Positions 31,167 to 40,129 of a stretch of 64,000 nucleotides of DNA are shown here, piece by piece. The position numbers were made by a program, and so were the translations under genes. The DNA comes from Ensifer adhaerens (GTDB lineage: Bacteria; Pseudomonadota; Alphaproteobacteria; Rhizobiales; Rhizobiaceae). How positions within the stretch are numbered: the stretch's first letter is position 1; each line of letters opens with the position of its first letter. The notes beneath the pieces are model-generated. The model was not told where the DNA came from. It saw only the letters and a list, made by a program, of their open reading frames with translations, and ran no database searches. The DNA lies in NCBI RefSeq assembly GCF_000697965.2, contig NZ_CP015880.1:2604001-2668000 (forward strand). The letters run 5' to 3'.

Positions 31167-31919
31167 ATGGCAGTGGAAGACGATCGTCTCGCATTCGAAG
31201 CCCACAAGACCGAAATGGCCCTTGCGCTCGGCAAGGATCAGGGCGCTTTCCAGCAGGCACACGACACTGTGGTAGCGCTCGACAAGTACGACTACTCCTA
31301 TCTCTGGTCGTTCATGGGCGTGCCGATCATCCAGATGCCGGCCGATGTCATGGCGACCCAGGAGGTCATCTGGAACACCAAGCCAGACATCATCATCGAG
31401 ACGGGCGTTGCCCGCGGCGGCTCGATGATCTTCATGGCCGCAATGCTGCAACTGATCGGCAAAGGCAAAGTCATCGGCGTCGATATCGATATCCGCGCCC
31501 ACAATCGTGACTCGATCGAAAACCACCCGATGTCCTCGCGCATCACGCTGATCGAGGGGCCGTCGACGACGGCCGAAACGCTGGCGAGGGTCGCGGCCGA
31601 AATCCCAGAGGGTGCTTCGGTCATGGTGGTACTCGACAGCGACCACAGCCGTGATCACGTGCTGGACGAATTGCGGAACTACGGATCTCTGGTGACCGAA
31701 GGGCAATATCTCGTGGTCGCCGACACGCTGCTTGGCTATGGCGACGCGTCTCAGACACCTACGAAGCGCTCGAAAATCTGGCATCCGGGCGATGAGCCCT
31801 ACGCCGCGCTCAACGCCTACCTCAAGGAAACGGATCGCTTCGAAACGGACCCGGTTCTCAACGGCAAGCTTGTGCTTTCGAGCTCCCCCGGAGGCTATCT
31901 GAAGTGCGTGCGCAACTAG
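31167..31919 (+). CDS. CmcI-family methyltransferase/hydroxylase (cephalosporin hydroxylase-like)
   Basis: A 250-residue protein matching the CmcI/rhamnosyl O-methyltransferase family. Segments are KPDIIIETGVARGGSMIFMAAML (SAM-binding), VIGVDIDIRAHNR and VMVVLDSDHSRDHVLDEL. Such enzymes are common in glycan clusters, where they probably O-methylate sugars; a hydroxylase role is a historic name. It opens the plus-strand glycan operon, opposite rfbC. Acceptor unknown. Confidence 0.8.
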   Translation: MAVEDDRLAFEAHKTEMALALGKDQGAFQQAHDTVVALDKYDYSYLWSFMGVPIIQMPADVMATQEVIWNTKPDIIIETGVARGGSMIFMAAMLQLIGKGKVIGVDIDIRAHNRDSIENHPMSSRITLIEGPSTTAETLARVAAEIPEGASVMVVLDSDHSRDHVLDELRNYGSLVTEGQYLVVADTLLGYGDASQTPTKRSKIWHPGDEPYAALNAYLKETDRFETDPVLNGKLVLSSSPGGYLKCVRN

Positions 31920-32013
31920 GAACCGGAGATATCCCAAGCGCGCTGTTCGAGAGTCCTTGCCACGACACGGATGGAGACCTCGACACCATCTTCGCGCCGG
32001 ACGAGCCCCACGT

Positions 32014-32739
32014 ATGACCGCCGTCGTCATCTCCCAGCCGATGCTTTTTCCCTGGCCGGGCTTTTTCGAACAACTGGCGCTTGCCGACGGCTACATCTAC
32101 CTCGACGATGCCCAATTCTCGAAAGGCAGCTTCACCAATCGCATCCAACTCCTGAAAGGCAACGATCGTTGCTGGATGACGATACCGCTTGCGGGAAAAG
32201 GAAGCTTCCAGAAGATCCAGGACCTTTCGGCGACCGCCGACAACTGGCGCGCCAGCCATCGCTCGTTGCTGCGCCAGTCGCTTGATGGCGCGCCCTACAT
32301 CGATGACGCGCTGGCAATCTTAGACGAGGTCTACGCCAACGACAGCCTGTGTGATCTTCTGATTGCGAGCACCGAGGTCCCGGCCCGCTATCTCGGCATC
32401 GGCTTCGAACGCACCATCCGGCGCTCCCGCGACATGGCTTCGAATGGAACGTCCTGGCAGCGCGTGCTCGACCTGGTGCTTGAGGCGAATGGAACGCGCT
32501 ATCTGACCGGACACGGCGCTGCCAACTATCTCGATCATCAGGCCTTCGAAGCTGCCGGTGTTTACGTCGAATACATGAATTACAGCTGCACGCCGTGGCC
32601 CCAGCCCCGCGAAACCTTCACGCCTTATGTTTCCGTCCTGGACCTCATTGCGCGCACTGGGCCCGATGCGCGCAAGCATTTGTTACCAAAAACCATTTCG
32701 TGGCGGGAATTCCTGAAGGAGGAAGCAAGCGTATCATGA
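32014..32739 (+). CDS. WbqC-like family protein
   Basis: A 241-residue protein with the WbqC-family N-terminus VVISQPMLFPWPGFFEQLALAD, then YLDDAQFSKGSFTNRIQL and a later TGHGAANYLDHQAF segment. Members sit beside DegT aminotransferases in O-antigen clusters and may transfer acyl or amino-acid groups to amino sugars, but the reaction is not established. The start at 32014 has a weak ribosome site. Its stop overlaps the next start (ATGA). Confidence 0.8.
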   Translation: MTAVVISQPMLFPWPGFFEQLALADGYIYLDDAQFSKGSFTNRIQLLKGNDRCWMTIPLAGKGSFQKIQDLSATADNWRASHRSLLRQSLDGAPYIDDALAILDEVYANDSLCDLLIASTEVPARYLGIGFERTIRRSRDMASNGTSWQRVLDLVLEANGTRYLTGHGAANYLDHQAFEAAGVYVEYMNYSCTPWPQPRETFTPYVSVLDLIARTGPDARKHLLPKTISWREFLKEEASVS

Positions 32740-33593
32740 AGAACGGCACCATCATTTCCGAAAGCGCGCGCCAGGAATTCGAGACCAAGGGTTATCACGT
32801 CGTACCCGGCTTCTACGACATTCAGTCAGAGATTGCCCCGATCCACGAAGGCATCCGCCAGACCCTCGAACTGATCTGCAACAAGTACGGCGTCGACGCC
32901 CCGACCGACACGGCGCACGAGGCGATGACGATCGCCTATCGCAAGCTCATTGCGGTCAACCGCTCTTGGGGCGGTGAAGTCTATGATGCGATAAAGCAGA
33001 TCCCTGCCTTTATGCGGCTCGTCAGCTCGGCTGCCAACGACGAGGTCTTTAAGGCACTTCGGCCCGGCAGCATCCCGGGCATCGCAGCTGGCGGCTACGG
33101 CATGCGCATCGACAATCCCGGCGAAGAAAAGTTCCGCGCGCAGTGGCATCAAGAATTCCCCTCGCAACTGCGCAGTGTCGACGGCATCGTTTTCTGGACG
33201 CCGCTTTTGCCGGTCACCGAAGACATGGGCCCGGTCCAGATTGCCGAGGGGTCGCAGGCCGAAGGTCTCGTTCCGGTCTATGAAGACGACGCCGGCGCTG
33301 GCAAGACCGGCGCCTATGCGTTGCATCTTCACAAGGGTGAAGAGCGGCTTGCCCGCTACAAACAGGTCGCTCCCTTGAGCAGGCCCGGCGATCTGATCCT
33401 GATGGACTTCCTGACCTTGCATCAGTCGGGTCACAACGTTTCGCAGACGCCGCGGTGGAGCATCCAGTTCCGCTATTTCAACTACGCCGACCCGCTCGGC
33501 ATCCGCATCGGCTGGAAGGGCTCGTTCGCCGCAGGCGTAAAGTTCGCCGAGGTTCTGCCGGAGCTGGTTGCACCGCAGGGAGAATTGGCATGA
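32736..33593 (+). CDS. Phytanoyl-CoA dioxygenase (PhyH)-like protein
   Basis: A 285-residue protein resembling the Fe(II)/2-oxoglutarate-dependent PhyH family. It has a WHQEF segment that could supply the first iron ligands and LHQSGHNVS with the distal histidine, followed by RWSIQFRYF, whose arginine could bind 2-oxoglutarate. It overlaps the WbqC-like gene by 4 bp and the next methyltransferase by 4 bp. It probably oxidises or hydroxylates a sugar or lipid intermediate. Substrate unknown. Confidence 0.75.
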   Translation: MKNGTIISESARQEFETKGYHVVPGFYDIQSEIAPIHEGIRQTLELICNKYGVDAPTDTAHEAMTIAYRKLIAVNRSWGGEVYDAIKQIPAFMRLVSSAANDEVFKALRPGSIPGIAAGGYGMRIDNPGEEKFRAQWHQEFPSQLRSVDGIVFWTPLLPVTEDMGPVQIAEGSQAEGLVPVYEDDAGAGKTGAYALHLHKGEERLARYKQVAPLSRPGDLILMDFLTLHQSGHNVSQTPRWSIQFRYFNYADPLGIRIGWKGSFAAGVKFAEVLPELVAPQGELA

Positions 33594-34741
33594 CGAACTG
33601 CCGTGTGTGCGGCGGCCACATTGGCGCACCGACCTACGACGTGCCCGCGCCGGCGCTGACCTCGATCATGACGCTGCTCGACGTACCGACACGCGTCTTC
33701 GTCTGCGGCGCTTGTGGACATGCGCAAAGCGACGATATTCCCGATATCCAAGCCTTCTACGACACCGGCTACCGGATCTCGCTGACCAGCGAAAATCATG
33801 ATCAGATCTTCGCGGTCGCAACCGATGGCACGATCACCTATCGCACCGATCACCAGGCCGCACTGGCGCTGCGGTTGCTCGATCTGCCCGAGGGCGCCTC
33901 AATCCTCGACTATGGTGCAGCAAAGGCAGTGACACTGCGCAAGATGGTTGCGAACCGCAGCGACTTGCGTCCGCACGTCTTCGACGTCAGTGCCGATTAT
34001 GCGGCCGCCTGGCAGGGCTGGGTGCCGGAAGCGGCCCAGGCCACCTACGCCGCGCCCGAAGGCTGGCAGAACAAGTTCGACGCCGTCATGAGCCACTTCG
34101 TCATCGAGCACGTGGCCGATCCCGTCGGCTTCATGCGCGACGTGCGCAACCTCCTGCGGCCGGGCGGCAGCTTCCTGTTTTCCATGCCCGATGTCGCCGG
34201 CAACCCGGGCGACATGGCCGTCGCCGATCACGTCAACCATTTCAGCGAAGCCTCGCTCGCCCATGCCCTGGCAAGCGTCGGGTTCGAACTGCAGGTGATT
34301 GACTCGACCTCGTTCCCTGGCGCCTTCTTCGTCGTTGCAAAGCGCGCGGAAGCGACCGTCGAGGCCGCCCACACGTCGAAATCCGCCGCCGATGCGGCCA
34401 AGGAAGCCCGCGACATCTGCGCCTTCTGGGATCGGGCGTCGGAAACGCTCGCGGGCGGGGCAGATCGCTACGCCAAGCGCAAGGTCGCGATCTACGGCGC
34501 CGGTTTCTACGGAAGCTGGATCTACTGCCGGATCGGCCAGGCCGTCGATGTCGTGGCATTCCTCGACCGCAACGAGAACATGAAGGGCGCCACCCATTTC
34601 GGCATCCCGGTGCTTTCGCCTGAGGACCTGCCAGCGGAAGCCGAAGCACTGTTCATCGGTCTCAACCCGCTGAAGGCCCGCGCTGCGATTGCCGCGCAAC
34701 CCTGGCTGCAGCGGCCTGGGCTCGACCACGTCTGGCTCTGA
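33590..34741 (+). CDS. SAM-dependent methyltransferase with N-terminal zinc ribbon
   Basis: A 383-residue protein. It has an N-terminal four-cysteine zinc-binding region (CRVCGG and CGACGHAQ), a class I methyltransferase core (ILDYGAAKAVTLRKM, then HFVIEHVADPVGFMRDVRNLLRPGGSFLFSMPD) and a C-terminal nucleotide-binding-like domain (VAIYGAGFYGSWI). This three-part layout is that of sugar C-methyltransferases and their relatives. It overlaps the PhyH-like gene by 4 bp. A second enzyme of the same layout lies at 37893. Confidence 0.8.
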   Translation: MTNCRVCGGHIGAPTYDVPAPALTSIMTLLDVPTRVFVCGACGHAQSDDIPDIQAFYDTGYRISLTSENHDQIFAVATDGTITYRTDHQAALALRLLDLPEGASILDYGAAKAVTLRKMVANRSDLRPHVFDVSADYAAAWQGWVPEAAQATYAAPEGWQNKFDAVMSHFVIEHVADPVGFMRDVRNLLRPGGSFLFSMPDVAGNPGDMAVADHVNHFSEASLAHALASVGFELQVIDSTSFPGAFFVVAKRAEATVEAAHTSKSAADAAKEARDICAFWDRASETLAGGADRYAKRKVAIYGAGFYGSWIYCRIGQAVDVVAFLDRNENMKGATHFGIPVLSPEDLPAEAEALFIGLNPLKARAAIAAQPWLQRPGLDHVWL

Positions 34742-34843
34742 CAAGAGCACACAGCAAGAAGCCGGAGCGGGACGAAAACTCGACAAAATCCCGCCCGGCA
34801 TCCACGCCTCTTTCGAACTCCCGGTTCTCACCAAGCGCTCCCC

Positions 34844-35953
34844 ATGAAACCCCGCATCCTCTACACCAAACCTTCGATCACCGACCGTGAAGTGACCTAT
34901 GCGACCGATGCGGCGGCCAATGGCTGGGGCGAGCGCTGCTACGACTACATCAACCGCTTCGAGGCGGCCTTCGCCGCGCATCTCGGCACGACGCACGCGA
35001 TCTCGACATCGAGTTGCACCGGCGCGCTGCACATGGGGCTTGCCGCACTCGGCGTCGGCCCCGGCGACGAAGTGATCCTTGCGGACACCAACTGGACGGC
35101 GTCTGCCGCGCCGATCGTTCACCTCGGCGCAAAACCGGTCTTCGTCGACGTGCTTGCTGATAGCTGGTGCATCGATCCGGAAAAGGTCGAAGCGGCAATC
35201 ACGCCAAGAACCAAGGCGATCCTTGCGGTTCACATCTACGGCAATCTCTGCGACATGGACCGGCTGCTTGAGATCGGCGCCCGGCACGGCATTCCTGTTG
35301 TCGAGGATGCGGCCGAAGCGCTCGGGTCCGAGTGGCATGGACGCAAGGCCGGGTCGCTCGGCGCCTTCGGCGCCTTTTCCTTCCACGGCACCAAGACGGT
35401 CACGACCGGCGAAGGCGGCATGTTCGTCACCAGCGATGCGAAGCTCCATGAAAAGGTGTTGACGCTCTCCAATCACGGCCGCGCCCGCGGGCAAAAAAAG
35501 CAGTTCTGGCCGGACGAGATCGGTTTCAAATACAAGATGTCGAACCTGCAGGCCGCCGTCGGCCTCGCGCAGATCGAGCGCGTCGGCGAGCTGGTCGATC
35601 GCAAGCGAGAAATCTTCTACGCCTATCGCGAGCAGCTTGCAGGCGTGAACGCCATTGCCATGAACCCAGAGCCGGAGGGAACGAAGAACGGCTTCTGGAT
35701 GCCAACCGTCGTCTTTGCGCCGGAAACCGGCGTCACCCGGGAGGCTCTGCAGAACGCCTTTGCGGCCGAGAACATCGACGCCCGTGTCTTTTTCTGGCCG
35801 CTGAGTTCGTTGCCGCCCTTCGACGAGGTGCCAGCGAACACCGTGGCCTATGACCTGCCCGGCCGCGCGATCAACCTGCCGAGCTATCACGACATGACAT
35901 CCGACGAGATCGGCCGCGTGGTCGAGGTCCTGCGGGGCTGCCTCGCCGCCTGA
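34844..35953 (+). CDS. DegT/DnrJ/EryC1/StrS aminotransferase
   Basis: A 369-residue PLP-dependent sugar aminotransferase. The Schiff-base lysine is present in SFHGTKTVTTGEGGM, and HIYGNLCDMD and VVEDAAEALGSEW are typical of perosamine synthetase (PerA/RfbE)-like enzymes. Because the lysine is kept, it is not the RfbH-type 3-dehydrase, which has histidine there. It probably makes a 4-amino-4,6-dideoxy sugar from a 4-keto precursor; the nucleotide is unknown. It lies 100 bp before rfbF. Confidence 0.85.
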   Translation: MKPRILYTKPSITDREVTYATDAAANGWGERCYDYINRFEAAFAAHLGTTHAISTSSCTGALHMGLAALGVGPGDEVILADTNWTASAAPIVHLGAKPVFVDVLADSWCIDPEKVEAAITPRTKAILAVHIYGNLCDMDRLLEIGARHGIPVVEDAAEALGSEWHGRKAGSLGAFGAFSFHGTKTVTTGEGGMFVTSDAKLHEKVLTLSNHGRARGQKKQFWPDEIGFKYKMSNLQAAVGLAQIERVGELVDRKREIFYAYREQLAGVNAIAMNPEPEGTKNGFWMPTVVFAPETGVTREALQNAFAAENIDARVFFWPLSSLPPFDEVPANTVAYDLPGRAINLPSYHDMTSDEIGRVVEVLRGCLAA

Positions 35954-36052
35954 GAGCAGGCGCGCGCAGACCACCTCCGCGCAAGGTCGCCAGGATATTA
36001 GGACTTTGCAATGCGCCATGCCGAGTGGCCGGCGCAAATACGGGGCGGTCGC

Positions 36053-36820
36053 ATGAAAATCGTCATTCTCGCCGGTGGCTACGGCACGCGGATCTCGGAG
36101 GAGAGCCATCTCCGGCCAAAACCGATGATCGAAATCGGCGGGCGGCCGATTCTCTGGCACATCATGAAGATCTACAGCCACTACGGCTTCTCGGATTTCG
36201 TGATCTGCCTCGGCTATCGCGGCTACATGATCAAGGAATACTTCGCCAACTACGTGCTGCATTCCTCCGACGTCACCTATTGCATGGCGACGGGTGAAAC
36301 CCTGTTCCATTCGAACAAGGCCGAGCCCTGGCGCGTGACGCTCGTCGATACCGGAACGGACTCCATGACCGGCGGGCGCCTGAAACGCGTGGCCGACCAT
36401 CTCGGCGATACGTTCTGCCTCACCTATGGCGACGGCGTTGCCGACATCGATATCAAGGCGCTGACCGACTTCCACCGCCATCACGGCCGCCAGGCGACGG
36501 TCACCAGCGTGGTCCCGCCCGGCCGATATGGCGCGCTTGCTGTCAGCGACGGGCGGGTCAGAAGCTTCATCGAAAAGCCGGCAGGCGACAACGGTCACAT
36601 CAATGGTGGCTTCTTCGTCCTCAACCGTTCGGTGCTCGATCGCATCGAAGGCGATCAGACGCCGTTCGAAGCGGAGCCTCTGGAAGGTCTCGCCGCAGAC
36701 GGCCAGTTGATGGCCTTCGAACACGCCGGTTTCTGGCGCCCGATGGATACGTTGCGCGACAAGAACCAGCTCGAAGACCTCTGGCAGAGCGGAGCGGCCC
36801 CCTGGAAAGTCTGGGCATGA
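36053..36820 (+). CDS. rfbF: Glucose-1-phosphate cytidylyltransferase
   Basis: A 255-residue nucleotidyltransferase. The start VILAGGYGTRISEESHLRPKPM and the WHIMKIYSHYG segment are diagnostic of RfbF. It makes CDP-glucose from CTP and glucose-1-phosphate. The ATG at 36053 follows GGGGCGG; a start at 36011 would add 14 unconserved residues. Its stop overlaps rfbG by 4 bp. Confidence 0.92.
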   Translation: MKIVILAGGYGTRISEESHLRPKPMIEIGGRPILWHIMKIYSHYGFSDFVICLGYRGYMIKEYFANYVLHSSDVTYCMATGETLFHSNKAEPWRVTLVDTGTDSMTGGRLKRVADHLGDTFCLTYGDGVADIDIKALTDFHRHHGRQATVTSVVPPGRYGALAVSDGRVRSFIEKPAGDNGHINGGFFVLNRSVLDRIEGDQTPFEAEPLEGLAADGQLMAFEHAGFWRPMDTLRDKNQLEDLWQSGAAPWKVWA

Positions 36821-37884
36821 GCAGGCTTGCGGACCCGTCCTTCTGGGCCGGAAAACGGGTGATGCTGACTGGTCACTCCGGCTTCAAGGGAAGCTGGGCC
36901 CGCCTGTGGCTGACACAAATGGGCGCTGAGGTGACCGGATACGGCCTGTCACCGGCGGCCACCCGCTCGCTGCACGCACTGCTCGGATCGGAATCGGCCA
37001 CCAACGAACATTTCGCCGACATCCGCGACGGCGACACGCTCGCATCCGCCGTCCGCGCTTGCGACCCGCAGATCGTCCTTCACATGGCGGCCCAGCCTCT
37101 GGTTCGCGAAAGCTACCGGACGCCGGTCGAAACCTTCGACGTCAACGTCATGGGCACGGCGCGCCTGCTGGAGGCAACTCGCGCAGCCCCTGCCCTCAAG
37201 ACCGTCCTTGTCGTCACCACCGACAAGGTCTACCGCAACGACGAAAGCGGCCGGCATTTTCCGGAAGACGCCGTGCTTGGCGGCCATGATCCTTATTCCG
37301 GTTCGAAGGCCGCCTGCGAGCTGGTCGTTTCGACCTGGCGGGATTCCTATCTGCGTGAGCGCGGCATAAGGGTGGCAACCGCCCGTGGCGGCAACGTGCT
37401 CGGCGGCGGCGATTTTTCCGCGGACCGGCTGGTTCCGGATATCGTTCGCGCTGCCCTTACGGGCGAGACGCTGGACATCCGGAGCCCGATGGCGACACGT
37501 CCCTGGCAGCACGTGCTCGACTGCCTCAACGGATACTTCGTCTATGCCGAGGCGCTTCATGGCGGCCAGACCGATGTGGCGGCGCTGAATTTCGGCCCGG
37601 CTCCGGACGAGCGACAGATCCCAGTTCGGGACGTTGCCGCCGCCATCCAGACCGCGATGGGCTTGCCCACGCAATGGCGTGACGCGTCATCCGAGGACCA
37701 GCCGCACGAAATGAAGTCGCTCGGCCTCGATCCGGCGCTTGCCGGACGGACGTTGTCATGGGCAACCCGTCTATCGCAGGACGAGGCGATCGCCTGGACC
37801 GCCCACTGGTATGACGGCTGGCGCCGCGGCGCTGACGCCCGTGATCTGACACTCAGCCAAATCGACGCATTCATGAGAGGCTAA
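36817..37884 (+). CDS. rfbG: CDP-glucose 4,6-dehydratase
   Basis: A 355-residue extended SDR with TGHSGFKGSWARLWL, a catalytic VTTDKVYRN segment and YSGSKAACEL (YxxxK). These define RfbG, which converts CDP-glucose to CDP-4-keto-6-deoxyglucose. It is translationally coupled to rfbF and followed after 8 bp by a C-methyltransferase. Confidence 0.92.
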   Translation: MSRLADPSFWAGKRVMLTGHSGFKGSWARLWLTQMGAEVTGYGLSPAATRSLHALLGSESATNEHFADIRDGDTLASAVRACDPQIVLHMAAQPLVRESYRTPVETFDVNVMGTARLLEATRAAPALKTVLVVTTDKVYRNDESGRHFPEDAVLGGHDPYSGSKAACELVVSTWRDSYLRERGIRVATARGGNVLGGGDFSADRLVPDIVRAALTGETLDIRSPMATRPWQHVLDCLNGYFVYAEALHGGQTDVAALNFGPAPDERQIPVRDVAAAIQTAMGLPTQWRDASSEDQPHEMKSLGLDPALAGRTLSWATRLSQDEAIAWTAHWYDGWRRGADARDLTLSQIDAFMRG

Positions 37885-37892
37885 CGACTTCG

Positions 37893-39125
37893 ATGTCCCA
37901 CAACTGCCGTTTCTGCTCGACACCGCTCAAGACCGTCGTTGCCGACCTGGGCTCCACGCCCTGGTCCAATTCCTTTCTCGAACCGACGAAGGAAGCCATC
38001 GCCCGCGAGCGATCGTTTCCGCTGAAGGCGATGGTCTGCTCCGAGTGCCTGCTGGTGCAGACGACGGAAAACGTGCCGGCCGATGAAATCTTCACCGACG
38101 GCTACGCCTACCTCTCTTCCTTCTCCACAAGCTGGCTCGAACACGCACGCCGCTACGCCGAGAGCATGACCGAACGCTTCGCGCTCGATGACAATTCGCA
38201 GGTCGTCGAGATCGCCTCGAACGACGGCTATCTGCTGCAGTATTTCGTTGCCAAGGGCATCCCGGCGCTCGGCATCGAACCGGCCGCCAATGCCGCGCGA
38301 CTGGCCGAGGAGCGGCAGGTCCCGACCGAGGTCGCCTTCTTCGGACGGGAGACGGCAACCGAACTCGTCAAGCGCGGCATTCGCGCCGATCTCACGGCGG
38401 CCAACAACGTGCTCGCCCATGTGCCCGATATCGCCGACTTCGTCGGCGGCTTCGCCATCCTGCTGAAGCCCGATGGCGTTGCGACGTTCGAGTTCCCACA
38501 TTTGCTGCGTCTGATGGAAGGCGTGCAATTCGACACGATCTACCACGAGCACTATTCCTATCTGTCGCTGGCGGCCGTCGAACGCATCTTCGAAAGCTCA
38601 GGCCTCAAGGTCTTCGACGTCGAGGAACTGCCGACCCATGGCGGTTCGCTGCGCGTCTATGCGCAGCTGAGGTCCGGCGTGCGCGAGACCACGCTGGAAC
38701 TCGAGCGGTTGCGAGCGACTGAGGCGCTTGCCGGGCTGATGCGGATGGAGACCTACACGGCATTCGACGACCGCATCGCCGCCGTCTGCAAGGATTTTCA
38801 GAACTTCCTGGCGAACGCCAAGGCGGAGGGAAAAACCGTAGCCGCCTATGGCGCCGCTGCGAAAGGCAACACGTTCCTCAATGTCTGCGGGCTGTCGCCC
38901 AGCGAAATCGCCTTTGCCGTGGACCGCAATGACCTGAAGCAGGGCAAGCTCCTGCCCGGTACCCATATTCCGGTGCACGCGCCGACGGTCATCGAGGATG
39001 CAAAGCCCGATTATCTCGTCATCCTGCCCTGGAACCTGAAGACCGAGATCGTCGCCGACAACGAGGCGATCCGCGACTGGGGCGGCCGCTTCGTCGTCGC
39101 CATTCCGAAGCTGAGCGTCTTCTAA
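37893..39125 (+). CDS. Sugar C-methyltransferase (TylC3/NovU-like)
   Basis: A 410-residue enzyme. It has an N-terminal zinc site (CRFCSTP and CSECLLVQT), a class I methyltransferase domain (VVEIASNDGYLLQYF, GIEPAANAA), the family hallmark YHEHYSYLSL, GGSLRVYAQL and a C-terminal domain YGAAAKGNTFLN. Such enzymes add a methyl group to a carbon of NDP-4-keto-6-deoxy sugars, commonly C3. With rfbF/rfbG it predicts a branched CDP-sugar. Confidence 0.87.
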   Translation: MSHNCRFCSTPLKTVVADLGSTPWSNSFLEPTKEAIARERSFPLKAMVCSECLLVQTTENVPADEIFTDGYAYLSSFSTSWLEHARRYAESMTERFALDDNSQVVEIASNDGYLLQYFVAKGIPALGIEPAANAARLAEERQVPTEVAFFGRETATELVKRGIRADLTAANNVLAHVPDIADFVGGFAILLKPDGVATFEFPHLLRLMEGVQFDTIYHEHYSYLSLAAVERIFESSGLKVFDVEELPTHGGSLRVYAQLRSGVRETTLELERLRATEALAGLMRMETYTAFDDRIAAVCKDFQNFLANAKAEGKTVAAYGAAAKGNTFLNVCGLSPSEIAFAVDRNDLKQGKLLPGTHIPVHAPTVIEDAKPDYLVILPWNLKTEIVADNEAIRDWGGRFVVAIPKLSVF

Positions 39126-39209
39126 TCCTAGACGCCAGGAAGTGTGGACAGTCCTCAACCAGACCGCGTTGAGCCGCCCAAAATCGACTTTATTGATCGC
39201 CTTAGGTCG

Positions 39210-39246
39210 CTTTGCCGTAAATTCGGTGACTTTGCCGTAAATTCGG
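39210..39246 (+). repeat. Two-copy 20-bp tandem repeat
   Basis: The 17-bp block CTTTGCCGTAAATTCGG occurs at 39210-39226 and 39230-39246, separated by TGA, in the 190-bp gap before a glycosyltransferase-like gene. It may be a regulator-binding repeat or a recent slippage duplication. Confidence 0.75.
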
Positions 39247-39316
39247 CACGATCTAAGTGAACGTCAGGGTTGGCGTGGGTATTGACGGTTGAAAAAAATG
39301 CACCCAAGGAGGTGCT

Positions 39317-40054
39317 ATGTCCACGATTGACCTATGCCTTGTCGCCACCCGGCGCCCGGACCTGCTTGCCCAGACGCTGGCGAGCTTCCGGGACAAAATC
39401 TTTTCCAGGCTCGACCTGCGCGGCGCCTACCTCAATCTCGATCCGGTTTTCGGATCGGAGGAGGATCATCGTGCCTGCGTCGAGATATTCCGCAACCATT
39501 TTCCCGACGGAACCGTGTTCCAGCCCGAGAGCCCGGGCTTTTGTGCGGCCGTCGCGAAACTCTGGTCGGCCACCAGCGCCGACTACGTCTTCCACCTGGA
39601 GGACGACTGGATCTCGCTGAGGGACATGGGCGAAGAACTGCTGGCGCCCTTCGCGGACCCGGCGATCAGCCAGGTCTCGTTCCACACGGCGGACCAGAAC
39701 TGGAATATCCGCCGCAAGGGCCATTTCCATCGGCGCAACGAATACGCGTATCTGTTCGGGATCAAGATCCCGCTGTTTCGCACTTTCCCGAAATTCACGA
39801 CGTCGCCGTCGATCCTTCGCGGCGACTTCGCGCGGCAATGCGCCGGCCTGATGGACCTCTCGCGTGATCCGGAAAAGCAGTTCTATTCGGGCGTCAACCC
39901 GGCGATGGAGGCCTATGTCGCCAGTCGCCGCAACTATATCTTCTCGCCCGAGGCGCAGCCGGTCATCAAGGATATGGGCCGGGAATGGCGCGAGCAACGC
40001 CGCATCCAGAAGGTGATCACCGACTCGACCTCGGTCTGGCGGCAAAGCGCCTAA
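39317..40054 (+). CDS. Putative GT-A glycosyltransferase
   Basis: A 245-residue protein with a nucleotide-sugar-transferase-like N-terminus (IDLCLVATRRPDLLAQTLASF) and the acidic metal-binding-like motif FHLEDDWISL around residue 95. It is not a close match to a family I can name. A GGAGGTGCT site precedes the ATG. It follows the C-methyltransferase by 191 bp, with a short tandem repeat between. Function inferred from context. Confidence 0.6.
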   Translation: MSTIDLCLVATRRPDLLAQTLASFRDKIFSRLDLRGAYLNLDPVFGSEEDHRACVEIFRNHFPDGTVFQPESPGFCAAVAKLWSATSADYVFHLEDDWISLRDMGEELLAPFADPAISQVSFHTADQNWNIRRKGHFHRRNEYAYLFGIKIPLFRTFPKFTTSPSILRGDFARQCAGLMDLSRDPEKQFYSGVNPAMEAYVASRRNYIFSPEAQPVIKDMGREWREQRRIQKVITDSTSVWRQSA

Positions 40055-40129
40055 GCGGCCGGGCCTGGACCGGATGGCTCGAAACGAAGCGATACAAGCG
40101 GGACGATGGCCCCGCTTGTATCGGTACCT

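Noticed and set aside
33899..36724. A 941-codon minus-strand open frame opposite the glycan genes
   Set aside because: It lies over a methyltransferase, aminotransferase and rfbF with clear motifs on the plus strand; no ribosome site or recognisable domain.
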